From DATFQI01 sp963831105 (GTDB taxonomy: Bacteria; Actinomycetota; Thermoleophilia; Solirubrobacterales; Solirubrobacteraceae), in contig CAWHOS010000009.1 in NCBI GenBank assembly GCA_963831105.1, positions 248,001 to 312,000 of the forward strand: a stretch of 64,000 nt of DNA, written 5' to 3'. The notes under the pieces were generated by a model. It was not told the DNA's origin, did not search any database, and saw nothing but the letters and a program-made list of their open reading frames with translations. A program made the position numbers and the translations under genes. Numbering within the stretch: position 1 is the stretch's first letter; each line of letters begins with the position of its first letter. Below are positions 17,655-26,654 of the stretch, piece by piece.

Positions 17655-18937
17655 GCGCCCGCGCCGGCATCGTCGTCACGGGCACGGAGGTCCTCTCGGG
17701 GATCATCCCCGACCGCAACGGCCCGTGGCTGGCGGAGCGGCTGCGCGAGCGCGGCGTCCAGCTCGCGCACGTGGTGATCGTCGGCGACCGCCCAGGGGAC
17801 CTGCGCGCGGCGCTGGACTTCCTCACGCGCGAGCGGATGGACGTGATCCTCACCAGCGGCGGGCTCGGCCCGACGGCCGACGACCTCACGGCCGAGGTGG
17901 TGGCGGATTTCGCGGGCCGCGAGATGCGCCTCGACGAGGCGCTGGAGGGCCGCATCGCGGCGATCCTCGAGCGGCTGCGCGCGCGCTGGAGGGGCGGGAT
18001 CGACGAGGACGCCATGCGGGCCGGCAACCGCAAGCAGGCGATGGTGCCCGAGGGCGCGACGGTGCTTGAGCCCGTCGGGACCGCTCCGGGGCTCGTGGTG
18101 CCCGCGGACGGCGTGACCGTGGTCGTCCTGCCCGGTCCGCCCGGCGAGCTGCAGCCGATGTGGCGCGCGGCGCTCGAGACCGAGGCGATGCAGGCCGCGC
18201 TGGTCGGCGCCGGGGTCTACGAGCAGCGGATCATTCGCCTGTTCGGGCCGCCCGAGTCGGAGATCGCGAAGACGCTGCGCGACGCCGAGGCCGGCGGTGT
18301 GGCGCTCGACCGCCTGGAGATCACGACCTGCCTGCGCCGCGGCGAGATCGAGATCGCGACCGTCTTCGAGCCCGACGCCGAGGCGGACTACGCCGCCTTC
18401 GAGGCCGCCGTGCTCGAGCGCCACGGCGCGACGGTGTTCGCGCGCGACGGCGAGACGATCGACGAGCTGGTGGCCGCGGCGCTGCTCGGGCCGCCCGTGC
18501 GGACGGTCGCCGTCGCCGAGTCGTGCACGGGCGGGCTGATGGCGGGCCGCCTGACCGACCGCGCCGGCTCCTCGGCGTACGTGCTGGGCGGCCTGACCGT
18601 GTACTCCAACGAGGCGAAGGTCGCGCTCGCCGGCGTCGACGCGGCGCTGATCGAGCGCCACGGCGCGGTCTCGCCCGAGGTCGCGGTGGCGCTGGCCGAC
18701 GGGGCGATCGAGCGCCTCGGATCGGACCTCGGGATCGGCATCACCGGGATCGCCGGGCCCGGCGGCGGCAGCGAGGAGAAGCCGGTCGGGACGGTGTGCC
18801 TGTCGGTCGCCGTGCGCGACGGGGCCCGGATCGACCGCTCGCTCCAGCTCCCGGGCAACCGCGCGATGGTGCGCGAGCGCACGACGACGGTCGCGATGCA
18901 CCTGCTGCGGCGGCTGCTCGATGGCCGGCCCGACTGA
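17651..18937 (+). CDS. cinA: CinA family protein (NMN deamidase/competence-damage domain)
   Basis: 428 residues. The N-terminal MoaB/MogA-like domain has GTEVLSGIIPDRN, TSGGLGPTADD and VLPGPPGELQPM; the C-terminal CinA domain has AESCTGGLMAGRL and GITGIAGPGGGSEEKP. CinA proteins combine ADP-ribose pyrophosphatase and nicotinamide mononucleotide deamidase activities and often lie near recA, as here. Start GTG 17651 overlaps the upstream stop. Confidence 0.93.
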   Translation: MSARAGIVVTGTEVLSGIIPDRNGPWLAERLRERGVQLAHVVIVGDRPGDLRAALDFLTRERMDVILTSGGLGPTADDLTAEVVADFAGREMRLDEALEGRIAAILERLRARWRGGIDEDAMRAGNRKQAMVPEGATVLEPVGTAPGLVVPADGVTVVVLPGPPGELQPMWRAALETEAMQAALVGAGVYEQRIIRLFGPPESEIAKTLRDAEAGGVALDRLEITTCLRRGEIEIATVFEPDAEADYAAFEAAVLERHGATVFARDGETIDELVAAALLGPPVRTVAVAESCTGGLMAGRLTDRAGSSAYVLGGLTVYSNEAKVALAGVDAALIERHGAVSPEVAVALADGAIERLGSDLGIGITGIAGPGGGSEEKPVGTVCLSVAVRDGARIDRSLQLPGNRAMVRERTTTVAMHLLRRLLDGRPD

Positions 18938-19469
18938 GCGGCTCTTCGTCGCGCTCGACCTCCCGGCGGCGGCGCGGGCGGCGCTCGCGGAGTTCCGCGG
19001 GCGGGCCGATCCGCGGGTCTGGCGGCCCGTGGCCGACGAGGCGCTCCACATCACGCTCGCGTTCCTCGGCCACCTGCCGGAAGGGTCCTCAGAGCGGGCC
19101 GGGGCCGTCGTGCGGGCGTGTGCCGGTCCGGCCACTGACCTCGCGCTCGGGTCCGCGCTGCTGCTGCCGCCGCGCCGAGCGCGCGTGCTGACCGTCGAGG
19201 TCAAGGACCGGGCCGGGGAGCTCGCGGCGCTGCAGGAGCGGTTGTCGGCGGCCTTGTCGGCGGCCGGGCTCTACGAGCCGGAGCGGCGGGCGTTCCGGCC
19301 GCACGCCACCGTGGCGCGGCTGCGGGCGGGCGAGCGGGCTCCGCGTGAGCTGGCGCTCGACGGGCCGGAGCCGGTCGCCTTCGACGGCGATGCCGTGACG
19401 CTCTATCGCTCGCGGCTGTCGCGCGCCGGCGCCCGCTACGAGCCGCTCGAGCGCGTCCCGCTCGGCTGA
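18921..19469 (+). CDS. thpR: RNA 2',3'-cyclic phosphodiesterase (2H family)
   Basis: 182 residues with the two HxTx catalytic motifs of the 2H phosphoesterase fold: HITLAFLG near residue 49 and HATVARL near 130. Members hydrolyse 2',3'-cyclic phosphate RNA ends and were first known as 2'-5' RNA ligases. The start overlaps cinA by 17 bp; the cinA-thpR-recA order recurs in many bacteria. Confidence 0.92.
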   Translation: MAGPTERLFVALDLPAAARAALAEFRGRADPRVWRPVADEALHITLAFLGHLPEGSSERAGAVVRACAGPATDLALGSALLLPPRRARVLTVEVKDRAGELAALQERLSAALSAAGLYEPERRAFRPHATVARLRAGERAPRELALDGPEPVAFDGDAVTLYRSRLSRAGARYEPLERVPLG

Positions 19470-19521
19470 TCGTCCAGCGGCCCTGTTCGCGCGGCTGGGC
19501 GGGGGTAAGCTCGGCGGAGCG

Positions 19522-21579
19522 ATGGCCGGGGTCTGCACGCGTATCGTCCTCGGCGCCCTCGCCGTGCTTGCCGCCGTTCTGGCGCTCCCTGCGGCCGCGC
19601 CGGCCTCGACCTGGCGCTCCTGCCGCGCCGCCACGGGCGCGGAGTGCGCGACGCTGCGGGTGCCGCTGGACCGTTCCGGCTCCGCGCAGGGCACAGTCCC
19701 GCTGAAGCTGGCGCGGCTGCCCGCCGACGGGCCGCGGCCCACGCTCGTGTACCTCTCGGGCGGCCCCGGCGGAGCGGGCATCGAGGAGATGCTCGCCGTG
19801 ATCCCGCTGGCACCGTTCCTGCTGGACTCCTACCGCGTCGTCGGCTTCGACCAGCGCGGCACGGGCGGCTCGGGGCTGCTGCGCTGCCCGGCGCTCGAGC
19901 GCGACGCGCGGCTGCGCAGCGTGCGGGCGGGGGAGGCGTGCGCGCGCCAGATCGGCGACGCGCGGCGCTTCTACACGACGCCGGACTCGGTCGAGGACCT
20001 CGAGGCGATCCGCGCCGACCTCGGCGTGGAGCGCCTGACGCTGTTCGGCATCTCCTACGGGACCGAGCTGGCGCTCGCCTACGCCCGCGCGCACCCCGAC
20101 CGCGTGGACCGGCTGATCCTCGACTCCGTCGTCGATCCCGACGACCGCGACCCGTTCGGGCTGGCGGGCTTCCGCGCGATGGGGCCGAGCCTGGCCGGGC
20201 TCTGCCCGGGCCGCTGCCGCGGCGTGTCGAGCGAGCCCGTGAAGCTCGTCGCGAGGCTGGCGGCGCGGCTGCAGGGCCGCGCGCTGCGCGGGTACGCCTA
20301 CGACCGCCGCGGCCGCCGTCACCGCGAGCGGGTCGGGCCGACCGCGCTGGCCGACCTGCTCTACGACTCCGACTACAACCCGCCGCTGCGGGCCGCCGTG
20401 CCGGCGGCGGTGCGCGCCGCGCTGCGCGGGGACCCGGCGCCGCTGGCACGGCTCACCGCGGAGGGCGGCAAGCTCGCGGACCTGCCCTCGCCCAAGTCGT
20501 TCTCGAGCGCCCGCTACGCGACCGTGTGCGAGGAGACGCCGCTGCCATGGGACGCCTCGACGCCGCTCGGGGACCGGCTCGCCGAGGCGCAGCGCCGCGC
20601 GGCGCAGGTCGGCCCGGCCGCGTTCTTCCCGTTCGACCTGCGGACCGCCGCGGCCGACGAGATCGGCCTCTGCCTGCGCTGGCCCGGCGTGCCCTCCGGG
20701 CGCGTGCCGGCGCCCGCCGCGCCGTACCCCGGCGTCCCGACGCTGCTGCTGCAGGGCGGCGAGGACCTCCGCACGCCGCCCGAGGGCTCGGCGCACGTCG
20801 CGGCGGACATCGCCGGCGCGCAGCGCGTGGTGGTGCCGGGCGTCGGCCACGCCGTCGTCGGCGGCGACCCGAGCGGCTGCGGCGTGCGCCGGCTCGAGGC
20901 CTTCGTCGACGGCAAGGCGGCCGGCGGGGACTGCCGCCGCGTCGGGACCGGCGTGCCCGCGGCGCCGCTGCCGCCGCGCTCGCTGCGGCGCGTCGCGCCG
21001 CTGCGGGGCCTGCACGGGCGCGTGGGGCGCACCGCCGCCGCGATCGGCGTGACGGTCGACGACCTCGTCTTCTCGCTCTCGCCCGCGTTCCTGGCCTACT
21101 CGGGCGGCGGGCTGCGCGGCGGGTCGTTCGCCGTCCGGCGCGGCCGCGTGATCGTGCGGCGCTTCTCGGCGGTGCGCGGGATGTGGATGACCGGGACCGC
21201 GCGCCGCGGCGTGCTGCGGCTGCGGATCGGCGGCTCGGCGGCCGCGCACGGGCGCGTGACGATGCGCTCCGGCGGCCGCGTGACCGGCCACCTCGGCGGG
21301 CGGGCGATCCGCGTCCGGCTGCCGGGCTACGGCGCCACCGCCTCCTCCCGCGGCTCCGCCGCGGCTTCCGCGGGCGCGGCTCCGCCGCCCTCGCCGCGCG
21401 CGGCTCCGCCGCCGCCCGCGACGCGGCCCTGGCGCGCGTGTTCGGCGCGTCTCTTGTCGCGAAGTCGTCACGTTCGCGTCTGGTTCCGTCACCGGTGCGC
21501 TGACACGCTGGGGTTCTGTCCGAAGCCGCCCGCATCATGGGCGTCAACCCTTGCGACGAGACTTCAGAGGAGCAACCCG
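19522..21579 (+). CDS. Secreted alpha/beta hydrolase (TAP-like), no stop codon before recA
   Basis: A signal peptide (TRIVLGALAVLAAVLALPAA) precedes an alpha/beta hydrolase fold: oxyanion region LSGGPGGAG, nucleophile Ser in GISYGTELAL, catalytic Asp in GGEDLRTPPE and His in VGHAVVGG. It resembles Streptomyces tripeptidyl aminopeptidases. A beta-rich C-terminal extension (~500-610) follows. The hydrolase-like part ends near 21335, but the frame stays open through Ala/Pro/Arg-rich low-complexity sequence straight into recA. The true end is unknown; the given end is simply the base before recA. Confidence 0.75.
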
Positions 21580-22665
<1,086 letters not shown>

Positions 22666-22705
22666 GGCCCACTGGCGCCGCCGCACAGCGGCGGCGCCCG
22701 GTCCC

Positions 22706-23203
22706 ATGACGGTCCGGCTCGAAGATCCCGAGGCGCGCCTGCAGCACGCGCGCGACGTCGCCTGGAAGGCGCTCAACCGCCGTGAGCGGACGGTCGCCGA
22801 GCTGGCGCGGCTGCTCGCCGCCAAGCGCGTCGAGCCGTCCGCGATCGAGACGGTCCTCGCCGAGCTGTCCGAGCAGGGCTACCTGGACGACGCGAGCTAC
22901 GCGCAGCGCTTCGCCGACGACCGCCGGCGCCTCGACGCCTGGGGCGCCGATCGGATCGAGCGGAAGCTGCTCTCGCTCGGGATCGATCGCGAGGTCGTCG
23001 CCGCGGCGGTCGGCGAGCAGGACCGCGCGGGGGAGATGGAGGCCGCGCTCGAGCTGCTCGCGCGCCGGTTCCCCCAGCCACCACAGACGCCGCGCGAGCG
23101 TGACCGCGCGCTCGGCGTGCTCGTGCGCAAGGGCTACGACCTCGAGCTCGCGTACGACGCGCTGCGCCGCCACGCGGGCGTGGCCGGCGAGCCGCTGGAC
23201 TGA
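22706..23203 (+). CDS. recX: RecA regulator RecX
   Basis: 165 residues made of RecX three-helix repeats (ARDVAWKALNRRERTVAELA, LSEQGYLDDASYAQRFADD, LVRKGYDLELAYDALR). RecX limits RecA filament growth. It follows recA by 40 bp, in the usual order. Its last codons are repeated just after the stop (see 23191-23242). Confidence 0.93.
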   Translation: MTVRLEDPEARLQHARDVAWKALNRRERTVAELARLLAAKRVEPSAIETVLAELSEQGYLDDASYAQRFADDRRRLDAWGADRIERKLLSLGIDREVVAAAVGEQDRAGEMEAALELLARRFPQPPQTPRERDRALGVLVRKGYDLELAYDALRRHAGVAGEPLD

Positions 23204-23242
23204 CGGCTCGCTTCGGCGCGCCGCTGGACTGAAGGCTCGCTT
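23191..23242 (+). repeat. Tandem duplication of the recX 3' end
   Basis: The 23 bases at 23191-23213, which contain the last recX codons and its TGA, recur at 23220-23242 with one mismatch (22 of 23), at a period of 29 bp. The second copy is outside the gene. Confidence 0.85.
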
Positions 23243-23249
23243 GCTCGGT

Positions 23250-23278
23250 TTGCGCGAGAGCGTCCGCGGTACTACGAT
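23250..23278 (+). promoter_or_regulatory. Housekeeping-type promoter candidate for rny
   Basis: TTGCGC (23250-23255) and TACGAT (23273-23278) are separated by 17 nt, a fair match to the vegetative sigma consensus. Transcription would begin near 23285, leaving a leader of about 318 nt before rny. Confidence 0.45.
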
Positions 23279-23284
23279 CCGCGC

Positions 23285-23602
23285 AAGCGACAGACCGGGT
23301 CGAACACGGCCCGAAAAGACCAGCAAATCATTACTTTCTTCAAAGCGGAATCCAGCAGCTCAGACGTGACGGCGATCAACGACACCTTTTTCGAGCGCGC
23401 ACGCTCGAGTCCCAGGCCGGCGGGCCCGGGCACACCGACCCAACAGCGCACCTAGCCGCCATCTGACGGGCGGACGATCCGCCCTTCCTGCTTCTCCTCC
23501 GCTCGTGCCGGGGTCCGGCTCGGTCTGCCGCCTGCCAACGAGGGACTAACGGACTCACGTCCGGCGGCGCGAGCCGCACGGGGCGGGGGAGAGGAAACGG
23601 AA
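23285..23602 (+). other. Long leader before rny with an internal hairpin
   Basis: No protein frame is supported here. The clearest element is GGGCGGA (23468-23474) and TCCGCCC (23478-23484), a 7-bp stem with a CGA loop followed by TTCCTGCTTCT, which looks like a weak intrinsic terminator or attenuator. The first part (23295-23360) is unusually A-rich for this genome. A GGGGGAGAGG tract precedes the rny start. Confidence 0.4.
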
Positions 23603-25057
23603 ATGGAAATCGTGATCGCGGCGGTCGTGGTGGCCTTGGGCCTCGCGGCGGGCCTGGTCGGTGCCGCGCTGCTGCTCGCCAAGCGCATGCCCGGGGGCCT
23701 GCACGCGGGGCCGCGCGAGGCTCCGTCGCCGGCCGTCGAGGCGCCCCCGCGCGACGACGAGGAGGCGCTGGCGCGCAGCGCCGAGATCGGCCGCCAGGAG
23801 GAGCGCCTGATGAGCCGGGAGGAGGCGCTCGACTCGCGCCTGGCGTCCGTCCAGCGCCAGGTCGAGTCGCTCGAGGCCCGCGAGCGCGAGATCGCCTTCG
23901 AGCGCGAGCATCTCGTGCGCGAGCTCGAGCGCGCGTCGGGGATGTCGGCCTCGCAGGCCAAGCATCAGCTGCTCAAGGAGCTCGAGGAGCAGATCCGTCA
24001 CGACTCGGCGCGGCTCGTGCGCAAGATCGAGGAGGAGACCAAGCGCGACGCCGACCGGCGCGTGCGCAACATCCTCTCGGTGGTGATGCAGCGGCTCGCG
24101 GCCGGCCACGCGGCCGAGACGACCGTGTCGGTCGTGCAGCTGCCCGCCGACGACATGAAGGGCCGGATCATCGGCCGCGAGGGCCGCAACATCCGCGCGC
24201 TCGAGCACCTGACGGGCGTCGACTTCATCATCGACGACACGCCGAACGCCGTGATCCTGTCCGGCTTCGACGGCGTCCGCCGCGAGATCGCGCGCATGAC
24301 GCTCGAGAAGCTGCTGCAGGACGGCCGCATCCACCCGGCCCGGATCGAGGAGACCTACTACCAGGCGAAGTCGGAGCTCGAGAGCCACATCATCGAGTCC
24401 GGCGAGCAGGCGGCCTTCGAGGCCAACGTCGGCAGCCTGGATCCCGAGCTGGTCAGGATCCTCGGCCGCCTGAAGTACCGCACGAGCTACGGCCAGAACG
24501 TGCTCGCGCACTCCGTCGAGTGCGCCCACCTGGCGGCGATGATGGCCGACGAGCTCGGCGCCTCCGCCAAGACCGCCCGCCGCGCCGCGCTGCTGCACGA
24601 CATCGGCAAGGCGGTCTCGCACGAGATCGAGGGGCCGCACGCGCTCGTCGGCGGCGACCTCGCGCGCCGCCACGGCGAGTCCGAGGCCGTCGCGCACGCG
24701 ATGGAGGCCCACCACAACGAGGTCGAGCCGCAGACCGTCGAGGCCGTGCTCGTGCAGTCCGCCGACGCGCTGTCGGGCGCCCGCCCCGGCGCTCGCGGCG
24801 AGTCGCTCGAGCAGTACGTCAAGCGCCTGCGCGACCTCGAGCACATCGCCACCCGCCACGACGGCGTCGACAAGGTCTACGCGATGCAGGCCGGCCGCGA
24901 GATCCGCGTGATGGTGCAGCCGGGCGCGCTCGACGACGACGGCGCCGTCCTGCTCTCGCACGAGATCGCGCGCGAGATCGAGCAGGAGCTCGAGTACCCC
25001 GGCCAGATCAAGGTGACGGTGATCAGGGAGTCGCGCGCGACCGACTACGCTCGCTGA
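23603..25057 (+). CDS. rny: Ribonuclease Y
   Basis: 484 residues. RNase Y is a membrane-anchored endoribonuclease that starts mRNA decay. It has one N-terminal TM helix (IVIAAVVVALGLAAGLVGAA), a long charged coiled coil (~45-160), a KH domain (GRIIGREGRNIRALEHLTG), an HD domain with LLHDIGKAVSHE and AMEAHHNEVEPQ, and the conserved C-terminal domain. The coiled coil is shorter than the ~520-residue Firmicute proteins. Together with RNase J it gives this organism a Bacillus-like decay set. Confidence 0.95.
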   Translation: MEIVIAAVVVALGLAAGLVGAALLLAKRMPGGLHAGPREAPSPAVEAPPRDDEEALARSAEIGRQEERLMSREEALDSRLASVQRQVESLEAREREIAFEREHLVRELERASGMSASQAKHQLLKELEEQIRHDSARLVRKIEEETKRDADRRVRNILSVVMQRLAAGHAAETTVSVVQLPADDMKGRIIGREGRNIRALEHLTGVDFIIDDTPNAVILSGFDGVRREIARMTLEKLLQDGRIHPARIEETYYQAKSELESHIIESGEQAAFEANVGSLDPELVRILGRLKYRTSYGQNVLAHSVECAHLAAMMADELGASAKTARRAALLHDIGKAVSHEIEGPHALVGGDLARRHGESEAVAHAMEAHHNEVEPQTVEAVLVQSADALSGARPGARGESLEQYVKRLRDLEHIATRHDGVDKVYAMQAGREIRVMVQPGALDDDGAVLLSHEIAREIEQELEYPGQIKVTVIRESRATDYAR

Positions 25058-25087
25058 CGCCCACCGGCCGCGAGTACCCTTGGCCAC

Positions 25088-26407
25088 GTGAAGCGCTTCC
25101 ACGTCACGACGTTCGGCTGCCAGATGAACGAGCACGACTCCGAGCGCATGAAGGGCATGCTCGAGTCGCTCGGCTACGCGGAGGCGCCCGCGCGCGAGGA
25201 CGCGGACCTGATCCTCTTCAACACCTGCTCGATCCGCGAGAAGGCCGACTCGCGCTTCGTGGCGCACCTGCACGAGGCCAAGGTGCTCAAGCGGCGCGAC
25301 CCGGAGCGCGTGATCGGCGTCGGCGGCTGCTGGGCCCAGAGCGTCAAGGACCAGGTGTTCCGCCAGTTCCCGTTCGTCGACGTGGCGTTCGGGCCGGGTC
25401 AGGTCCACAAGCTGGCGGAGTTCCTCACGAGCGACTCGATCACCGCCCAGGGCTTCTTCGAGTTCGAGGGCTTCACCGGCCACCTGCCGGCCAAGCGGGC
25501 GCGCGACTTCCAGGGCTGGGTGCAGATCTCGGCCGGCTGCAACATGGTGTGCTCGTACTGCATCGTCCCGTCCACACGAGGGCGCGAGGTCTCGCGGCCG
25601 CTCGGTGAGCTGGTCGACGAGGTCGCCGGCCTTGCCGCCGACGGCGTGCGCGAGGTGACGCTGCTCGGGCAGAACGTCAACTCCTACGGGCGCTCGCTGC
25701 GCCCGCGCTCGTCGTTCGCCGAGCTGCTGCACGAGCTCGACGGGATCCCCGGCCTCGATCGCATCCGCTACACGAGCCCGCACCCGTCGGACATGAAGGA
25801 GGACGTGATCCGCGCGCACGCGGAGATCCCGAGCCTCTGCCAGCACATCCACCTGCCGCTGCAGGCGGGCTCCTCCGCGGTGCTCAAGCGCATGCGCCGC
25901 ACCTACACGCGCGAGCGCTTCCTCGACCGCGTCGCGCTGATCCGCGAGCACGTCCCGGACTGCGCGATCACGACCGACATCATCGTCGGCTTCCCGGGGG
26001 AGACCGAGGCGGACTTCGCCGAGACGCTGGAGGTCGCCGAGGAGGTCGGCTTCGACGGCGCCTTCACCTTCATCTACTCGCCCCGCCGCGGCACCGAGGC
26101 CGCCGAGTTCAGCGACGAGTTCCTCCCGCACGAGGTCAGCGCGGAGCGGATGGAGCGCCTGGTCGAGGTCATCCAGCGCCGCGCCCGCGAGCGCGCGCAG
26201 CGCTTCGTCGGCCGCACCTTGGACGTCCTCGTCGAGGGCACCTCGCGCCACGACGCCGGCCGCGTGCGCGGGAGGACGACCCACAACAAGGTCGTCAACT
26301 TCGACGGACTCGCCTCGCCGGGCGAGATCGTCCCCGTCACGATCACCGGCGCGACGAGCCAGTCGCTCGTGGGCGAGGAGTCGCTGCTCGCCCGAGCCGC
26401 CGGCTGA
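25088..26407 (+). CDS. miaB: tRNA-2-methylthio-N6-dimethylallyladenosine synthase MiaB
   Basis: 439 residues. MiaB is a radical SAM methylthiotransferase that thiomethylates i6A37 of tRNAs. The N-terminal cluster Cys are in TFGCQMN, NTCSIRE and GVGGCWAQ; the radical SAM motif is SAGCNMVCSYCIVPSTRG; a TRAM domain (~375-439) ends the protein. Start GTG (25088). MiaA, which makes its substrate, is encoded at 31881-32808. Confidence 0.96.
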   Translation: MKRFHVTTFGCQMNEHDSERMKGMLESLGYAEAPAREDADLILFNTCSIREKADSRFVAHLHEAKVLKRRDPERVIGVGGCWAQSVKDQVFRQFPFVDVAFGPGQVHKLAEFLTSDSITAQGFFEFEGFTGHLPAKRARDFQGWVQISAGCNMVCSYCIVPSTRGREVSRPLGELVDEVAGLAADGVREVTLLGQNVNSYGRSLRPRSSFAELLHELDGIPGLDRIRYTSPHPSDMKEDVIRAHAEIPSLCQHIHLPLQAGSSAVLKRMRRTYTRERFLDRVALIREHVPDCAITTDIIVGFPGETEADFAETLEVAEEVGFDGAFTFIYSPRRGTEAAEFSDEFLPHEVSAERMERLVEVIQRRARERAQRFVGRTLDVLVEGTSRHDAGRVRGRTTHNKVVNFDGLASPGEIVPVTITGATSQSLVGEESLLARAAG

Positions 26408-26418
26408 GGGCGCGCGCG

Positions 26419-26622
26419 GTGCTGCCCCGGCGCTACCTGCCCCTGGCGGTGGTCACGGCGGTGGCGTCCTACGTCGTCTGGTCGCTCGCCCGCGACGCGA
26501 ACGACTTCTCGGGCCGGGGCGCGATCAGCCTGATCGCCGTCAGCCTGTTCTGGCTGTCGCTGATGGCTCTCGTCGCCTACGCCGTGCAGGCCGGCGTGGA
26601 CCGCTATCGAGACCGCGAGTAG
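26419..26622 (+). CDS. Small two-helix membrane protein
   Basis: 67 residues, GTG start, 11 bp after miaB. Two hydrophobic segments (LPLAVVTAVASYVVWSLA and ISLIAVSLFWLSLMALVAYAV) flank a short polar loop; the ends are basic. No family recognised. Position suggests cotranscription with miaB. Confidence 0.6.
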   Translation: MLPRRYLPLAVVTAVASYVVWSLARDANDFSGRGAISLIAVSLFWLSLMALVAYAVQAGVDRYRDRE

Positions 26623-26640
26623 TTCCGTCGCGAGCGTGTG

Positions 26641-26654
26641 CGAACATACGTTCG
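26641..26654. promoter_or_regulatory. LexA-type SOS box at the radical SAM start codon
   Basis: CGAACATACGTTCG is a near-perfect palindrome of the Gram-positive/actinobacterial LexA form (CGAAC, four bases, GTTCG). Its last G is the first base of the GTG start at 26654. LexA bound here would block transcription passing through or starting at this point. Confidence 0.75.
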
